From Candidatus Ruthenibacterium merdavium (GTDB lineage: Bacteria; Bacillota; Clostridia; Oscillospirales; Ruminococcaceae), in NCBI GenBank assembly GCA_019119935.1, contig DWWA01000054.1, positions 32,645 to 96,644 on the forward strand: 64,000 nucleotides of DNA, in the 5' to 3' direction. The notes under the pieces were generated by a model. That model saw only the letters and a list, made by a program, of their open reading frames with translations, was not told the DNA's origin and did no database searches. The position numbers and the translations under genes were made by a program. This document shows, one piece after another, positions 9,647-18,074 of this stretch (position 1 is the stretch's first letter; every line of letters begins with the position of its first letter).

Positions 9647-10579
9647 TTATACGTCAAAAAGGCCGCAGGAAAGATAACGCTCGCCTGTATCCGGCAATAA
9701 AACAACAATTGTTTTTCCCTCATTATCCGGATTTTGTGCTTGTTTGACTGCCGCCCAAAGGGCTGCACCTGAAGAAACGCCGACTAGAATCCCTTCTGTT
9801 CTTGCTGCCAAAGCAGCCATCGCATAGGCTTCCTGATGGTCTACACACATCACTTCGTCATAAACACTTGTGTTCAGGACTTTCGGAACAAACCCCGCTC
9901 CGATACCTTGAATTTTGTGCGGACCCGGCTGTCCGCCTGATAACACAGGGGAATCCTTCGGCTCAGCAGCCACAACTTTTAAGTTGGGGAGTTTTTCCTT
10001 TAAATAACCGCCTGCACCTGTAATCGTTCCACCCGTTCCCACACCTGCTACAAAGATATCAACCTGACCCTCAGTATCCTCATAGATTTCAGGCCCGGTT
10101 GAAGTTCTATGCGCCTTCGGGTTGGAAGGGTTCTCAAATTGGCCTGCCAAAACTGCACCGGGAATTTCCCCAAGCAGTTCATTTGCCCGTTCAATCGCAC
10201 CCTTCATTCCCTTTTCTCCCGGAGTTAAAACCAATTCTGCCCCGTAAGCCTTCATTAAGCTGCGCCGCTCCTGCGACATCGTTTCCGGCATTACGAGAAT
10301 GACGCGATATCCATTTGCGGCACCAAGTGAAGCAAGCCCGATTCCTGTGTTGCCTGAAGTCGGTTCCACAATTACGGTTCCTTCGGGCCAACAGCCTTCT
10401 TCCCGTGCATCTTGCATCATTTGCTTTGCTACACGATCCTTCACAGATCCCGCGGGGTTAAAATACTCTAACTTTGCTAAGATCTTAGCCTCCAATCCCA
10501 GCTTTTGACCGAGCCGTGTCAACTTCAATAAGGGGGTGCGTCCCACAAGCTCTTCCACCGAATGATAAATACGTCCCAT
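9647..10579 (-). CDS. cysK: Cysteine synthase (O-acetylserine sulfhydrylase)
   Basis: PLP lysine context FNPAGSVKDRVAKQM, VEPTSGNTGIGLA, VGTGGTITG. Confidence 0.95.
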   Translation of the reverse strand: MGRIYHSVEELVGRTPLLKLTRLGQKLGLEAKILAKLEYFNPAGSVKDRVAKQMMQDAREEGCWPEGTVIVEPTSGNTGIGLASLGAANGYRVILVMPETMSQERRSLMKAYGAELVLTPGEKGMKGAIERANELLGEIPGAVLAGQFENPSNPKAHRTSTGPEIYEDTEGQVDIFVAGVGTGGTITGAGGYLKEKLPNLKVVAAEPKDSPVLSGGQPGPHKIQGIGAGFVPKVLNTSVYDEVMCVDHQEAYAMAALAARTEGILVGVSSGAALWAAVKQAQNPDNEGKTIVVLLPDTGERYLSCGLFDV

Positions 10580-10645
10580 TTATTTTCACCCTTTCTTTTC
10601 ACCCAACCAACACTTGCTTGCAGACCAAAATTGTAAATTTTTTAG

Positions 10646-10674
10646 ATTCTATCATAAGCACAACGCAATGTCAA
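10646..10674 (-). promoter_or_regulatory. Predicted sigma-A promoter of cysK
   Basis: Minus strand TTGACA-17 nt-TAGAAT. Confidence 0.6.
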
Positions 10675-10741
10675 TTTCATTTTCAAAGCCGCAATGTTAG
10701 CTCTAGCTAACAAAGAAAGCGCAGAAAAAAATTTCCAACTA

Positions 10742-10793
10742 TTGACAAAAATTTGACGCTATGGTATTTTATCTACAGTTAGCAAAAGATAAC
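10742..10793 (+). promoter_or_regulatory. Predicted feoA promoter with an overlapping palindromic operator
   Basis: TTGACA(10742-10747)-17 nt-TATTTT(10765-10770), then GTTAGCAAAAGATAAC at 10778-10793; a second site GTTAGCTCTAGCTAAC lies at 10696-10711. Confidence 0.65.
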
Positions 10794-10836
10794 CACCGAA
10801 TTTGATTAAAGTTAAGAGCGCATACGGAGGAAATCT

Positions 10837-11049
10837 ATGAACTTGACACAAGCTACTGTCGGGCAAGAATATCTTGTGAAGGATATTTTTACTGATGACG
10901 AAGAGTTAAATGAATTCTTATTTACACTGGGTTGTTACAGCGGGGAACCGATTACTGTCGTTTCTCACTTGCATAAAGGCTATGTTATTTGCGTAAAAGA
11001 CGGACGTTACAACATTGACGAAAGTCTTGCGCAGGCGATTATCGTTTAA
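10837..11049 (+). CDS. feoA: Ferrous iron transport protein A
   Basis: 70-aa SH3-like FeoA, directly upstream of feoB. Confidence 0.85.
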   Translation: MNLTQATVGQEYLVKDIFTDDEELNEFLFTLGCYSGEPITVVSHLHKGYVICVKDGRYNIDESLAQAIIV

Positions 11050-11089
11050 GGCTTCTGCACTCCCAAGCAGAGGCTTCTTCAAAAGCATA

Positions 11090-11107
11090 GGTTAGTTTAA
11101 ACTAACC
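11090..11107. promoter_or_regulatory. Perfect 18-bp palindrome between feoA and feoB (candidate iron-regulator operator)
   Basis: GGTTAGTTTAAACTAACC. Confidence 0.6.
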
Positions 11108-11186
11108 CCAGTTCATGTACGCTAATCGTTTTAAAATGAATGATTGGTATAAATAACAGATACTTGTGAGAAAGAGGATGATTGGT

Positions 11187-13199
11187 ATGAGAATTGCACT
11201 CGCAGGCAATCCAAACAGTGGAAAAACCACAATGTACAACGCTTTAACAGGGCGCACAGAACGGGTTGGCAACTGGGCCGGCGTTACGGTCGACAAAAAA
11301 GAGAGCCCCATCAAAAAGGCATTCTGCGGTGATCGCGAAGGGCTGATTGCAGTGGACTTGCCCGGCGCCTATTCGATGTCGCCCTTTACTTCGGAAGAAA
11401 GCATTACCAGCGCTTATGTAAAAAACGAGCGTCCGGATGCCATTATCAACATTGTCGACGCCACCAATCTCAGCCGCAGCCTGTTTTTCACAACACAGCT
11501 GCTTGAACTGGGCGTACCCGTTGTGGTAGCATTAAATAAAAGCGATATTAACCAGAAAAAAGAAACTAAGATTGATGCTTCCCTGCTTAGTGAAAAATTG
11601 GGCTGCCCGGTTGTAGAAACAATATCCACTTCTTCGGCGCATCAAGGTCTCGCTGAAGCAGTGCAGGCAGCCGCCTGTCTGCAAGGCAAAGAGCAAACCG
11701 CGCCTTATATTCAAGATGAAATTGATTTTCACGATAAGGCCGCTGTTGAGCAAGCGGATCGAAAGCGCTTTGCATTTGTGAATGGCCTTGTTTCTCAAGT
11801 GGAAACCCGCAAGGTGCAGACCTCACAACACACAAAGCAGGATAAAATTGACGCAATTGTTGCAAATCGATGGCTTGGAATTCCTATCTTTGCCGTAATT
11901 ATGTGGCTGGTGTTTGATATTTCTCAATCAACTGTCGGCCCGTTTATTGCCGATTTCTTAGTAGGCTGGATTGATGCCTTCAAAGAGTGGGTTGGCACTC
12001 TTACACAGGGTGCTTCTCCGTTCTTACAGTCGCTGCTGGTAGAAGGTATCATCGGCGGTGTTAGCGCTGTTGTCGGTTTTCTGCCGCTTGTGATGGTAAT
12101 GTACTTCCTGATTGCGCTTTTGGAAGATTGCGGCTATATGGCACGCGTAGCTGTTGTGATGGACCCATTTTTCAAACGTGTGGGGCTTTCCGGAAAATCT
12201 ATCATCCCCATGATTATTGGTACCGGCTGTGCCATTCCCGGCGTTATGGCCTGCCGTACCATTCGCAATGAGCGTGAACGCCGCACCACTGCAATGCTCA
12301 CTCCGTTTATGCCCTGTGGCGCAAAGCTTCCTGTTATTGCATTGTTTGCAGGCGTGTTTTTCAACGATGCCTCTTGGGTTGGCACTTTGATGTATTTTGT
12401 CGGCATTGTTTTAATTTTGCTTAGTTCCCTGCTGGTTTTAAAAATCACGGGTCATAAGTACCGCAAGTCCTTCTTCATCATGGAGCTTCCGGAATATAAA
12501 TTGCCCAGCTTAAAGCGCGCTGTTTTTTCTATGCTCTCTCGCGCAAAGGCGTTTATCATTAAAGCAGGCACAATCATTTTAGTTTGCAATGCGGTTGTAC
12601 AAATTATGCAGTCGTTTAACTGGAGCCTCCAGCTGGTAGAAGAGGGGGCAGAAAGCACATCGATTCTTGCCACAATTGCATCTCCGTTCGCTTTAATTTT
12701 AATTCCCCTCGGTTTTGGCACTTGGCAGCTTGCCGCCGCCGCTGTTACCGGCTTTATTGCAAAGGAGAACGTCGTCGGCACGCTCGCTGTTGTGTATGGC
12801 ATTTCTAATTTTATTGATGTCGAAGAAAAAGTACTGACGGGAGGCGCCAATGAAGTGGCCGCCGTGATGGGGCTTTCCGCTGTGGCCGCTCTTGCTTACC
12901 TCATGTTCAATTTGTACACTCCCCCTTGCTTTGCTGCTATTGGCGCAATGAATTCGGAAATGCAAAGCCGAAAATGGCTGTTTGCCGGAATCGGCCTTCA
13001 GCTGAGCACCGCATACGTTTTGTCATTCCTCGTTTACCAGATCGGCACATTGCTTACCACAGGTGCTGTTGGGGTTGGGTTCCTCCCCGGTTTGCTTGTC
13101 GTCGCCGTTATTGTGGCCGTAATCGCTTCGCTGATCATTCGCACCAACCGTCAGATGAATACCGAATATTCTTTACATCAAAAGGTTCACGCATCTTAA
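11187..13199 (+). CDS. feoB: Ferrous iron transport protein B
   Basis: G1 motif GNPNSGKTT, NKSD, DLPGAYSMSP; multiple TM segments; Fe-transport Gate motifs. Confidence 0.97.
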   Translation: MRIALAGNPNSGKTTMYNALTGRTERVGNWAGVTVDKKESPIKKAFCGDREGLIAVDLPGAYSMSPFTSEESITSAYVKNERPDAIINIVDATNLSRSLFFTTQLLELGVPVVVALNKSDINQKKETKIDASLLSEKLGCPVVETISTSSAHQGLAEAVQAAACLQGKEQTAPYIQDEIDFHDKAAVEQADRKRFAFVNGLVSQVETRKVQTSQHTKQDKIDAIVANRWLGIPIFAVIMWLVFDISQSTVGPFIADFLVGWIDAFKEWVGTLTQGASPFLQSLLVEGIIGGVSAVVGFLPLVMVMYFLIALLEDCGYMARVAVVMDPFFKRVGLSGKSIIPMIIGTGCAIPGVMACRTIRNERERRTTAMLTPFMPCGAKLPVIALFAGVFFNDASWVGTLMYFVGIVLILLSSLLVLKITGHKYRKSFFIMELPEYKLPSLKRAVFSMLSRAKAFIIKAGTIILVCNAVVQIMQSFNWSLQLVEEGAESTSILATIASPFALILIPLGFGTWQLAAAAVTGFIAKENVVGTLAVVYGISNFIDVEEKVLTGGANEVAAVMGLSAVAALAYLMFNLYTPPCFAAIGAMNSEMQSRKWLFAGIGLQLSTAYVLSFLVYQIGTLLTTGAVGVGFLPGLLVVAVIVAVIASLIIRTNRQMNTEYSLHQKVHAS

Positions 13200-13277
13200 C
13201 CTTTTAAACCGATTTTTTTGGAAAAAATACGGCGGTTGTGATGTTTTATCACTGAGTAGAAAAAGGAGTTGCTTATC

Positions 13278-13484
13278 ATGTTAGATTTTCTTCTTGTTGC
13301 ACTGATCGCCATTTTGCTCGGAGCTGCCGTAAGATATATCATCCGCGCCAAAAAAAGCGGCGTCAAATGCATTGGGTGTTCTTGTGCCGGCTCGTGCAGT
13401 TCACACCACACTTCGTGTACCTGTTCGGGAGGATGCACCGGATGTAGTGAATGCACTCAAAAACAAGACCGTTCATCGTTGTAA
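13278..13484 (+). CDS. FeoB-associated Cys-rich membrane protein
   Basis: Single TM then CIGCSCAGSCSSHHTSCTCSGGCTGCSEC; RBS AAAGGAG; directly downstream of feoB. Confidence 0.85.
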   Translation: MLDFLLVALIAILLGAAVRYIIRAKKSGVKCIGCSCAGSCSSHHTSCTCSGGCTGCSECTQKQDRSSL

Positions 13485-13497
13485 CGCGGTTTATTTT

Positions 13498-13535
13498 AAG
13501 GCTGTGTCGTACTTTTCTTAGGCGACACAGCCTTT
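13498..13535 (+). terminator. Terminator of the feo operon
   Basis: AAGGCTGTGTCG...CGACACAGCCTTT. Confidence 0.75.
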
Positions 13536-13587
13536 AGTGTATCTAAAAACAGCCCTTTCCCGCCGTTCAACATCCCGCCGTGACAGA

Positions 13588-13616
13588 TTGACAAGCGTTT
13601 TTAAAAGTAATATATT
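13588..13616 (+). promoter_or_regulatory. Predicted promoter of the aconitase-IDH-rex operon
   Basis: TTGACA-17 nt-TATATT. Confidence 0.65.
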
Positions 13617-13678
13617 ATTATAGTAACAACAATGACGCAGGCATTGAGCCCAGTCTGCGCAGAGAGGGGTTGTTTTTT

Positions 13679-15613
13679 ATGGGAAAGACAATAGCACAGA
13701 AAATTTTAGCGGCACACCTTGTAGACGGCACACCGAGTGTCGGAAACGAAGTAGGGTTGCGTATCGATCAAACTTTGACGCAGGATGCAACAGGAACCAT
13801 GGCGTACCTAGAGTACGAAGCCATGGGAATTCCCCGTGTCAAAACTGAGCTGAGTGTGGCTTATATCGACCACAACACTCTGCAAAACGGATTCATGAAC
13901 GCCGACGATCATCGCTTCATCCGCACAGTTGCAAAAAAAATCGGCGTGCGTTATTCTCGCCCCGGCAACGGCATTTGCCATCAGGTTCATCTGGAGCGTT
14001 TTGCCTGCCCGGGAAAAACGCTGATTGGCTCGGACAGCCATACCCCCACGGCAGGCGGTATCGGCTGTTTAGCAATGGGAGCAGGCGGTTTAGATGTTGC
14101 CGTTGCGATGGGCGGCGGAGCGTATTATATCCCCTACCCGAAAATGGTCTTGGTTCGCCTCACCGGGGCGCTCACGCCCGGTGTCAGCGCAAAAGATATC
14201 ATTCTGGAAGTGCTGCGCCGTATGACCGTAAAAGGCGGCGTTGGAAAAATCATCGAATACGGCGGAGAAGGTGTTTCTACACTGAGCGTTCCTCAGCGTG
14301 CCACCATCACTAATATGGGTGCTGAACTTGGGGCAACCACTTCGATTTTTCCGTCTGATGAAGTGACAAAAGCCTTCCTGAAAGCGCAAGGCCGCGAGCA
14401 GGATTGGATTCCCCTTTCCAGCGATGACGACGCGGTTTATGATGAAACGATTGAAATTGATCTTTCTTCTTTAGAGCCTCTGGCCGCTTGCCCGCACAGC
14501 CCGGATAATGTGAAACCGGTGAAGCAGCTTGCGATGACAAAGGTTGACCAAGTGTGCATCGGAAGCTGTACCAACTCCAGCTATACCGACCTGATGGCCG
14601 TAGCCGCTATGCTGAAAGGCCGCACAGTTCACCCGGAAGTCAGCTTATCCATTGCGCCGGGCAGCCGCCAAGTGCTTTCTATGCTGAGCGAAAACGGCGC
14701 GCTCACTGATTTGCTTCAGGCAGGCGCACGTATTTTGGAATCGGCCTGCGGCCCGTGCATCGGTATGGGACAAAGTCCCAATTCTGAAGGTGTATCTCTT
14801 CGTACCTTTAACCGCAACTTTGAGGGCAGAAGCGGAACCGCAGACGCAGGGGTTTATCTTGTAAGCCCGGAAACAGCTGCGGCCAGCTGCTTGACAGGCT
14901 ATATCACCGACCCGCGCACATTGCCTCCCGTTCCGGAGCTTGCGCCCGTCGAGCACTTCCCCATTAACGACAATATGATTGACCTGCCCGCCTCTGAATC
15001 CGAGTACGAACAAGTGGAGGTTTTGCGCGGCCCGAATATCAAACCGCTTCCTCAGGCTGCACCTTTGGCAGACGAAATCTCTTTGCCTTGCCTTTTAAAA
15101 GTGGGCGACAATATCACCACAGACCACATCATGCCGGCGGGAAGCAAAATTCTCCCCTATCGCTCCAATATTCCTCATCTTTCACAGTATTGCTTTGAGG
15201 TATGCGACAAGGAATTCCCCGAGCGCGCCATGGCGGCAGAGGGCGGCTTTATTGTCGGCGGCACCAATTACGGACAAGGCTCTTCGCGTGAACATGCTGC
15301 GCTGGTTCCGCTTTATCTCGGAATTCGCGCTGTCATTGCTAAAAACTTTGCGCGTATTCACAAAGCGAACCTCGTAAACGCCGGTATTTTGCCGCTGGAA
15401 TTTGATAATCCCGAAGACTATGACAAAATTTCGCTTTCCGATGAACTGCGCTTAACCGGGGTACTCAGCGGGTTGGAAACGGGCTGCGTTATTATGACCA
15501 ACCGGACAGCCGGCACCGTCATTTCCTTGAAATGCGATATCAGCCCCCGTCAGGCGGCTGTCATTCGCGCCGGAGGTCTGCTCAATTACACCCGTGAGCA
15601 AACAAACCAATAA
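13679..15613 (+). CDS. Aconitate hydratase
   Basis: GSDSHTPTAGGIG, IGSCTNSSYTDL, ACGPCIGMGQ (Fe-S ligands), GGTNYGQGSSREHAALVP swivel domain. Confidence 0.93.
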   Translation: MGKTIAQKILAAHLVDGTPSVGNEVGLRIDQTLTQDATGTMAYLEYEAMGIPRVKTELSVAYIDHNTLQNGFMNADDHRFIRTVAKKIGVRYSRPGNGICHQVHLERFACPGKTLIGSDSHTPTAGGIGCLAMGAGGLDVAVAMGGGAYYIPYPKMVLVRLTGALTPGVSAKDIILEVLRRMTVKGGVGKIIEYGGEGVSTLSVPQRATITNMGAELGATTSIFPSDEVTKAFLKAQGREQDWIPLSSDDDAVYDETIEIDLSSLEPLAACPHSPDNVKPVKQLAMTKVDQVCIGSCTNSSYTDLMAVAAMLKGRTVHPEVSLSIAPGSRQVLSMLSENGALTDLLQAGARILESACGPCIGMGQSPNSEGVSLRTFNRNFEGRSGTADAGVYLVSPETAAASCLTGYITDPRTLPPVPELAPVEHFPINDNMIDLPASESEYEQVEVLRGPNIKPLPQAAPLADEISLPCLLKVGDNITTDHIMPAGSKILPYRSNIPHLSQYCFEVCDKEFPERAMAAEGGFIVGGTNYGQGSSREHAALVPLYLGIRAVIAKNFARIHKANLVNAGILPLEFDNPEDYDKISLSDELRLTGVLSGLETGCVIMTNRTAGTVISLKCDISPRQAAVIRAGGLLNYTREQTNQ

Positions 15614-15662
15614 TTGCTGTTGTATCGCGAACTCTTATTAAATGTAAACGGAGGAACGACCC

Positions 15663-16820
15663 ATGTACAATATTCCGCAGGCACAGGAAAAGTTTGCCGC
15701 CCTGATTGAAGCACAGAAAAAGCGTGTTACCGCGATGCGCGAACAGGGTGACTTTGTAGATTATCAATCTTTGAATCAAATTATCATCGGCATTTGCGGC
15801 GGTGACGGCATCGGCCCGACCATTACAAAAGAGGCACAGCGTGTACTCGCCTTCTTGCTGAAAGATGCCGTGGCCCAAGGCAAGGTTGCTTTCCGCGAAA
15901 TTGACGGTTTAACCATTGAGAACCGTGCTGCCCATTTAAAGGCAATTCCCGACGATGTATTGCAGGAGTTAAAGGCTTGCCACGTTATTTTAAAAGGTCC
16001 TACCACAACGCCTCGTGCCGGCGATGAATGGCCCAACATTGAAAGCGCCAACGTCGCGATGCGCAAAGAGCTTGATTTGTTCGCCAACGTGCGCCCTGTC
16101 AAAGTTCCCGAACAGGGCATTGACTGGACGTTTTTCCGCGAAAACACCGAAGGCGCCTATACCCTCGGCAGCTGCGGCTTTGAAACGGAGGACGGCATTT
16201 CGATTGACTTCACCGTTACGACAACCGACGGAACACAGCGCATTGCGGAGCTTGCTTATGACTATGCAAACCGCAACGGAAAAAAGCGGGTTTCCATCGT
16301 CACAAAAGCAAATATCGTAAAAGAAACCGACGGTAAGTTTTTGCGCCTTTGCCAAGAGGTTGCAAAGCGTTACCCTGATATTACAACCGATGATTGGTAT
16401 ATTGACATCATGACAGCAAAGCTGGTGGACGAAAAACGCCGCAAAGATTTCTCGGTATTTGTACTGCCCAATTTGTACGGCGATATCATTACCGACGAGG
16501 CGGCAGAGTTCCAGGGCGGCGTCGGCACAGCGGGCAGCGGCAACATCGGAAAGCGCTATGCCATGTTTGAGGCAATCCATGGCTCTGCCCCCCGTATGGT
16601 TCAGGAAGGCCGTGCACAATATGCCGACCCTTGCAGTATGCTGCGTGCCAGCGTAATGCTGCTTTCTCATATCGGATATCAAGAGGAAGCAAACAAATTG
16701 GAGCGCGCGCTTGATATCTGCATGTTTGAGGAAAAAGCTTTGACTGTAACAGGGCGCGACACCGGCTGTACCTGCAATGAATTTGGCGATTACGTCATGC
16801 GTACCATCGCTGCTTTATGA
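15663..16820 (+). CDS. Isocitrate dehydrogenase (isocitrate/isopropylmalate dehydrogenase family)
   Basis: GGDGIGPTITKEA, FRENTEGAYT, NLYGDIITDEAAEFQGGVGTAGSGNIG; directly after aconitase. Confidence 0.88.
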   Translation: MYNIPQAQEKFAALIEAQKKRVTAMREQGDFVDYQSLNQIIIGICGGDGIGPTITKEAQRVLAFLLKDAVAQGKVAFREIDGLTIENRAAHLKAIPDDVLQELKACHVILKGPTTTPRAGDEWPNIESANVAMRKELDLFANVRPVKVPEQGIDWTFFRENTEGAYTLGSCGFETEDGISIDFTVTTTDGTQRIAELAYDYANRNGKKRVSIVTKANIVKETDGKFLRLCQEVAKRYPDITTDDWYIDIMTAKLVDEKRRKDFSVFVLPNLYGDIITDEAAEFQGGVGTAGSGNIGKRYAMFEAIHGSAPRMVQEGRAQYADPCSMLRASVMLLSHIGYQEEANKLERALDICMFEEKALTVTGRDTGCTCNEFGDYVMRTIAAL

Positions 16821-16847
16821 TACCGAAATAAAAAGGTGGAACAAAAC

Positions 16848-17483
16848 ATGTCGACACAAAACAAAGCATCCCTTCCCGTCATTCGCCGTTTGCCGAAATA
16901 TTATCGCTACATTTCCGATATGAAAAAAAATGGCGTGACAAAAATTTCATCCAGTGAATTGGCCAGAATGATGGGAACAACCGCTTCTCAAGTTCGCCAA
17001 GATTTCAACTGCTTCGGCGGCTTTGGACAGCAAGGGATTGGCTATCAAATCGACGTTCTCTGGGAAGAAATCAATCACCTTCTCTTCCACGACGGCAAAC
17101 TGAACACCATTTTAATCGGAACCGGCCGTTTAGGACGTGCGATTTTCGGCTATTTAACAGCAGAAGCGCGCGGCTATCATTTGATGGCAGCCTTCGACTG
17201 CAATCCCGATGAGATTGGGAAAAAGCTCCCCGGCGATATCCCCATCAGCGATATCCGCGATTTATCCGCGGTATGCGGCGGGGTTGTCCCTGATGTTGCG
17301 GTGCTTTGTATTCCCCGTCAAAGCGCAATGCAGCTTGCGCCGAAACTGGTAGGCATGGGTATTAAGGGCTTTTGGAATTTCAGTCATTACGACCTTTCTG
17401 TTGATTACGAAGGAATTACTGTGGAAAATGTCCACTTGGGTGATAGTTTGATGACGCTCGGCTATCGCGTTAGAAACGATTGA
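16848..17483 (+). CDS. rex: Redox-sensing transcriptional repressor Rex
   Basis: SSELARMMGTTASQVRQDFNCFGGFGQQGIGYQ; Rossmann GTGRLGRAI; RBS AGGTGG before ATG 16848. Confidence 0.96.
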   Translation: MSTQNKASLPVIRRLPKYYRYISDMKKNGVTKISSSELARMMGTTASQVRQDFNCFGGFGQQGIGYQIDVLWEEINHLLFHDGKLNTILIGTGRLGRAIFGYLTAEARGYHLMAAFDCNPDEIGKKLPGDIPISDIRDLSAVCGGVVPDVAVLCIPRQSAMQLAPKLVGMGIKGFWNFSHYDLSVDYEGITVENVHLGDSLMTLGYRVRND

Positions 17484-17505
17484 GTTCTTTTTTAGCCATC
17501 CATTA

Positions 17506-17555
17506 AAAAGAGGAACCTTTTGAACTGTAAATCAGCTTTAAAAGGTTCCTCTTTT
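17506..17555. terminator. Bidirectional terminator between rex and the marR-type gene
   Basis: AAAAGAGGAACCTTTT...AAAAGGTTCCTCTTTT. Confidence 0.8.
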
Positions 17556-17579
17556 CTTTTTAGTCAGTACAAAAAACTG

Positions 17580-18074
17580 TCATTCATTTGAGCCAGAATC
17601 AGATTGCTCTTTTTCTTTTCCCATTGCCCGCATCATCTGCTCGGCTTGCTCCAAATTTTCTTCAATTTGTGATAAAACTGCCAAGATATGCTCTAACTCT
17701 TTCGGGGAAAGGTCTTTGCAAATGGCTTCGTCCATCACCCGAAAACCCTCGATGACTTCTTTTGCTTTTTCGCGGCCTTCCTGCGTTAAAACAATGTGAT
17801 ACGAGCGCCGACAGCCCGGCTTTGCTTCGCGGCGCAGCAATCCGGCCTGGGTCAAACGGTCTAATGTGCGCGACATTGTGGCCGCGTCCAAATAGCATGC
17901 ATCTGCCAACTCGCGCTGTGTCATCGGCTCATGATGATATAAGTGATATAAAGCGCGCGGCTGTCCCTGCCCTACTGTTAAACCCAGCTTGACAAAATAG
18001 GGTTTCATCATTTTTCTTCTGGCGTTTTCGACAGCGTACATCATTTCTCGCAGCTGACTTTTTTTCAATGTCAT
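17580..18074 (-). CDS. MarR family transcriptional regulator
   Basis: MTQRELADACYLDAATMSRTLDRLTQAGLLRREAKPGCRRSYHIVLTQEGREKA. Confidence 0.92.
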   Translation of the reverse strand: MTLKKSQLREMMYAVENARRKMMKPYFVKLGLTVGQGQPRALYHLYHHEPMTQRELADACYLDAATMSRTLDRLTQAGLLRREAKPGCRRSYHIVLTQEGREKAKEVIEGFRVMDEAICKDLSPKELEHILAVLSQIEENLEQAEQMMRAMGKEKEQSDSGSNE

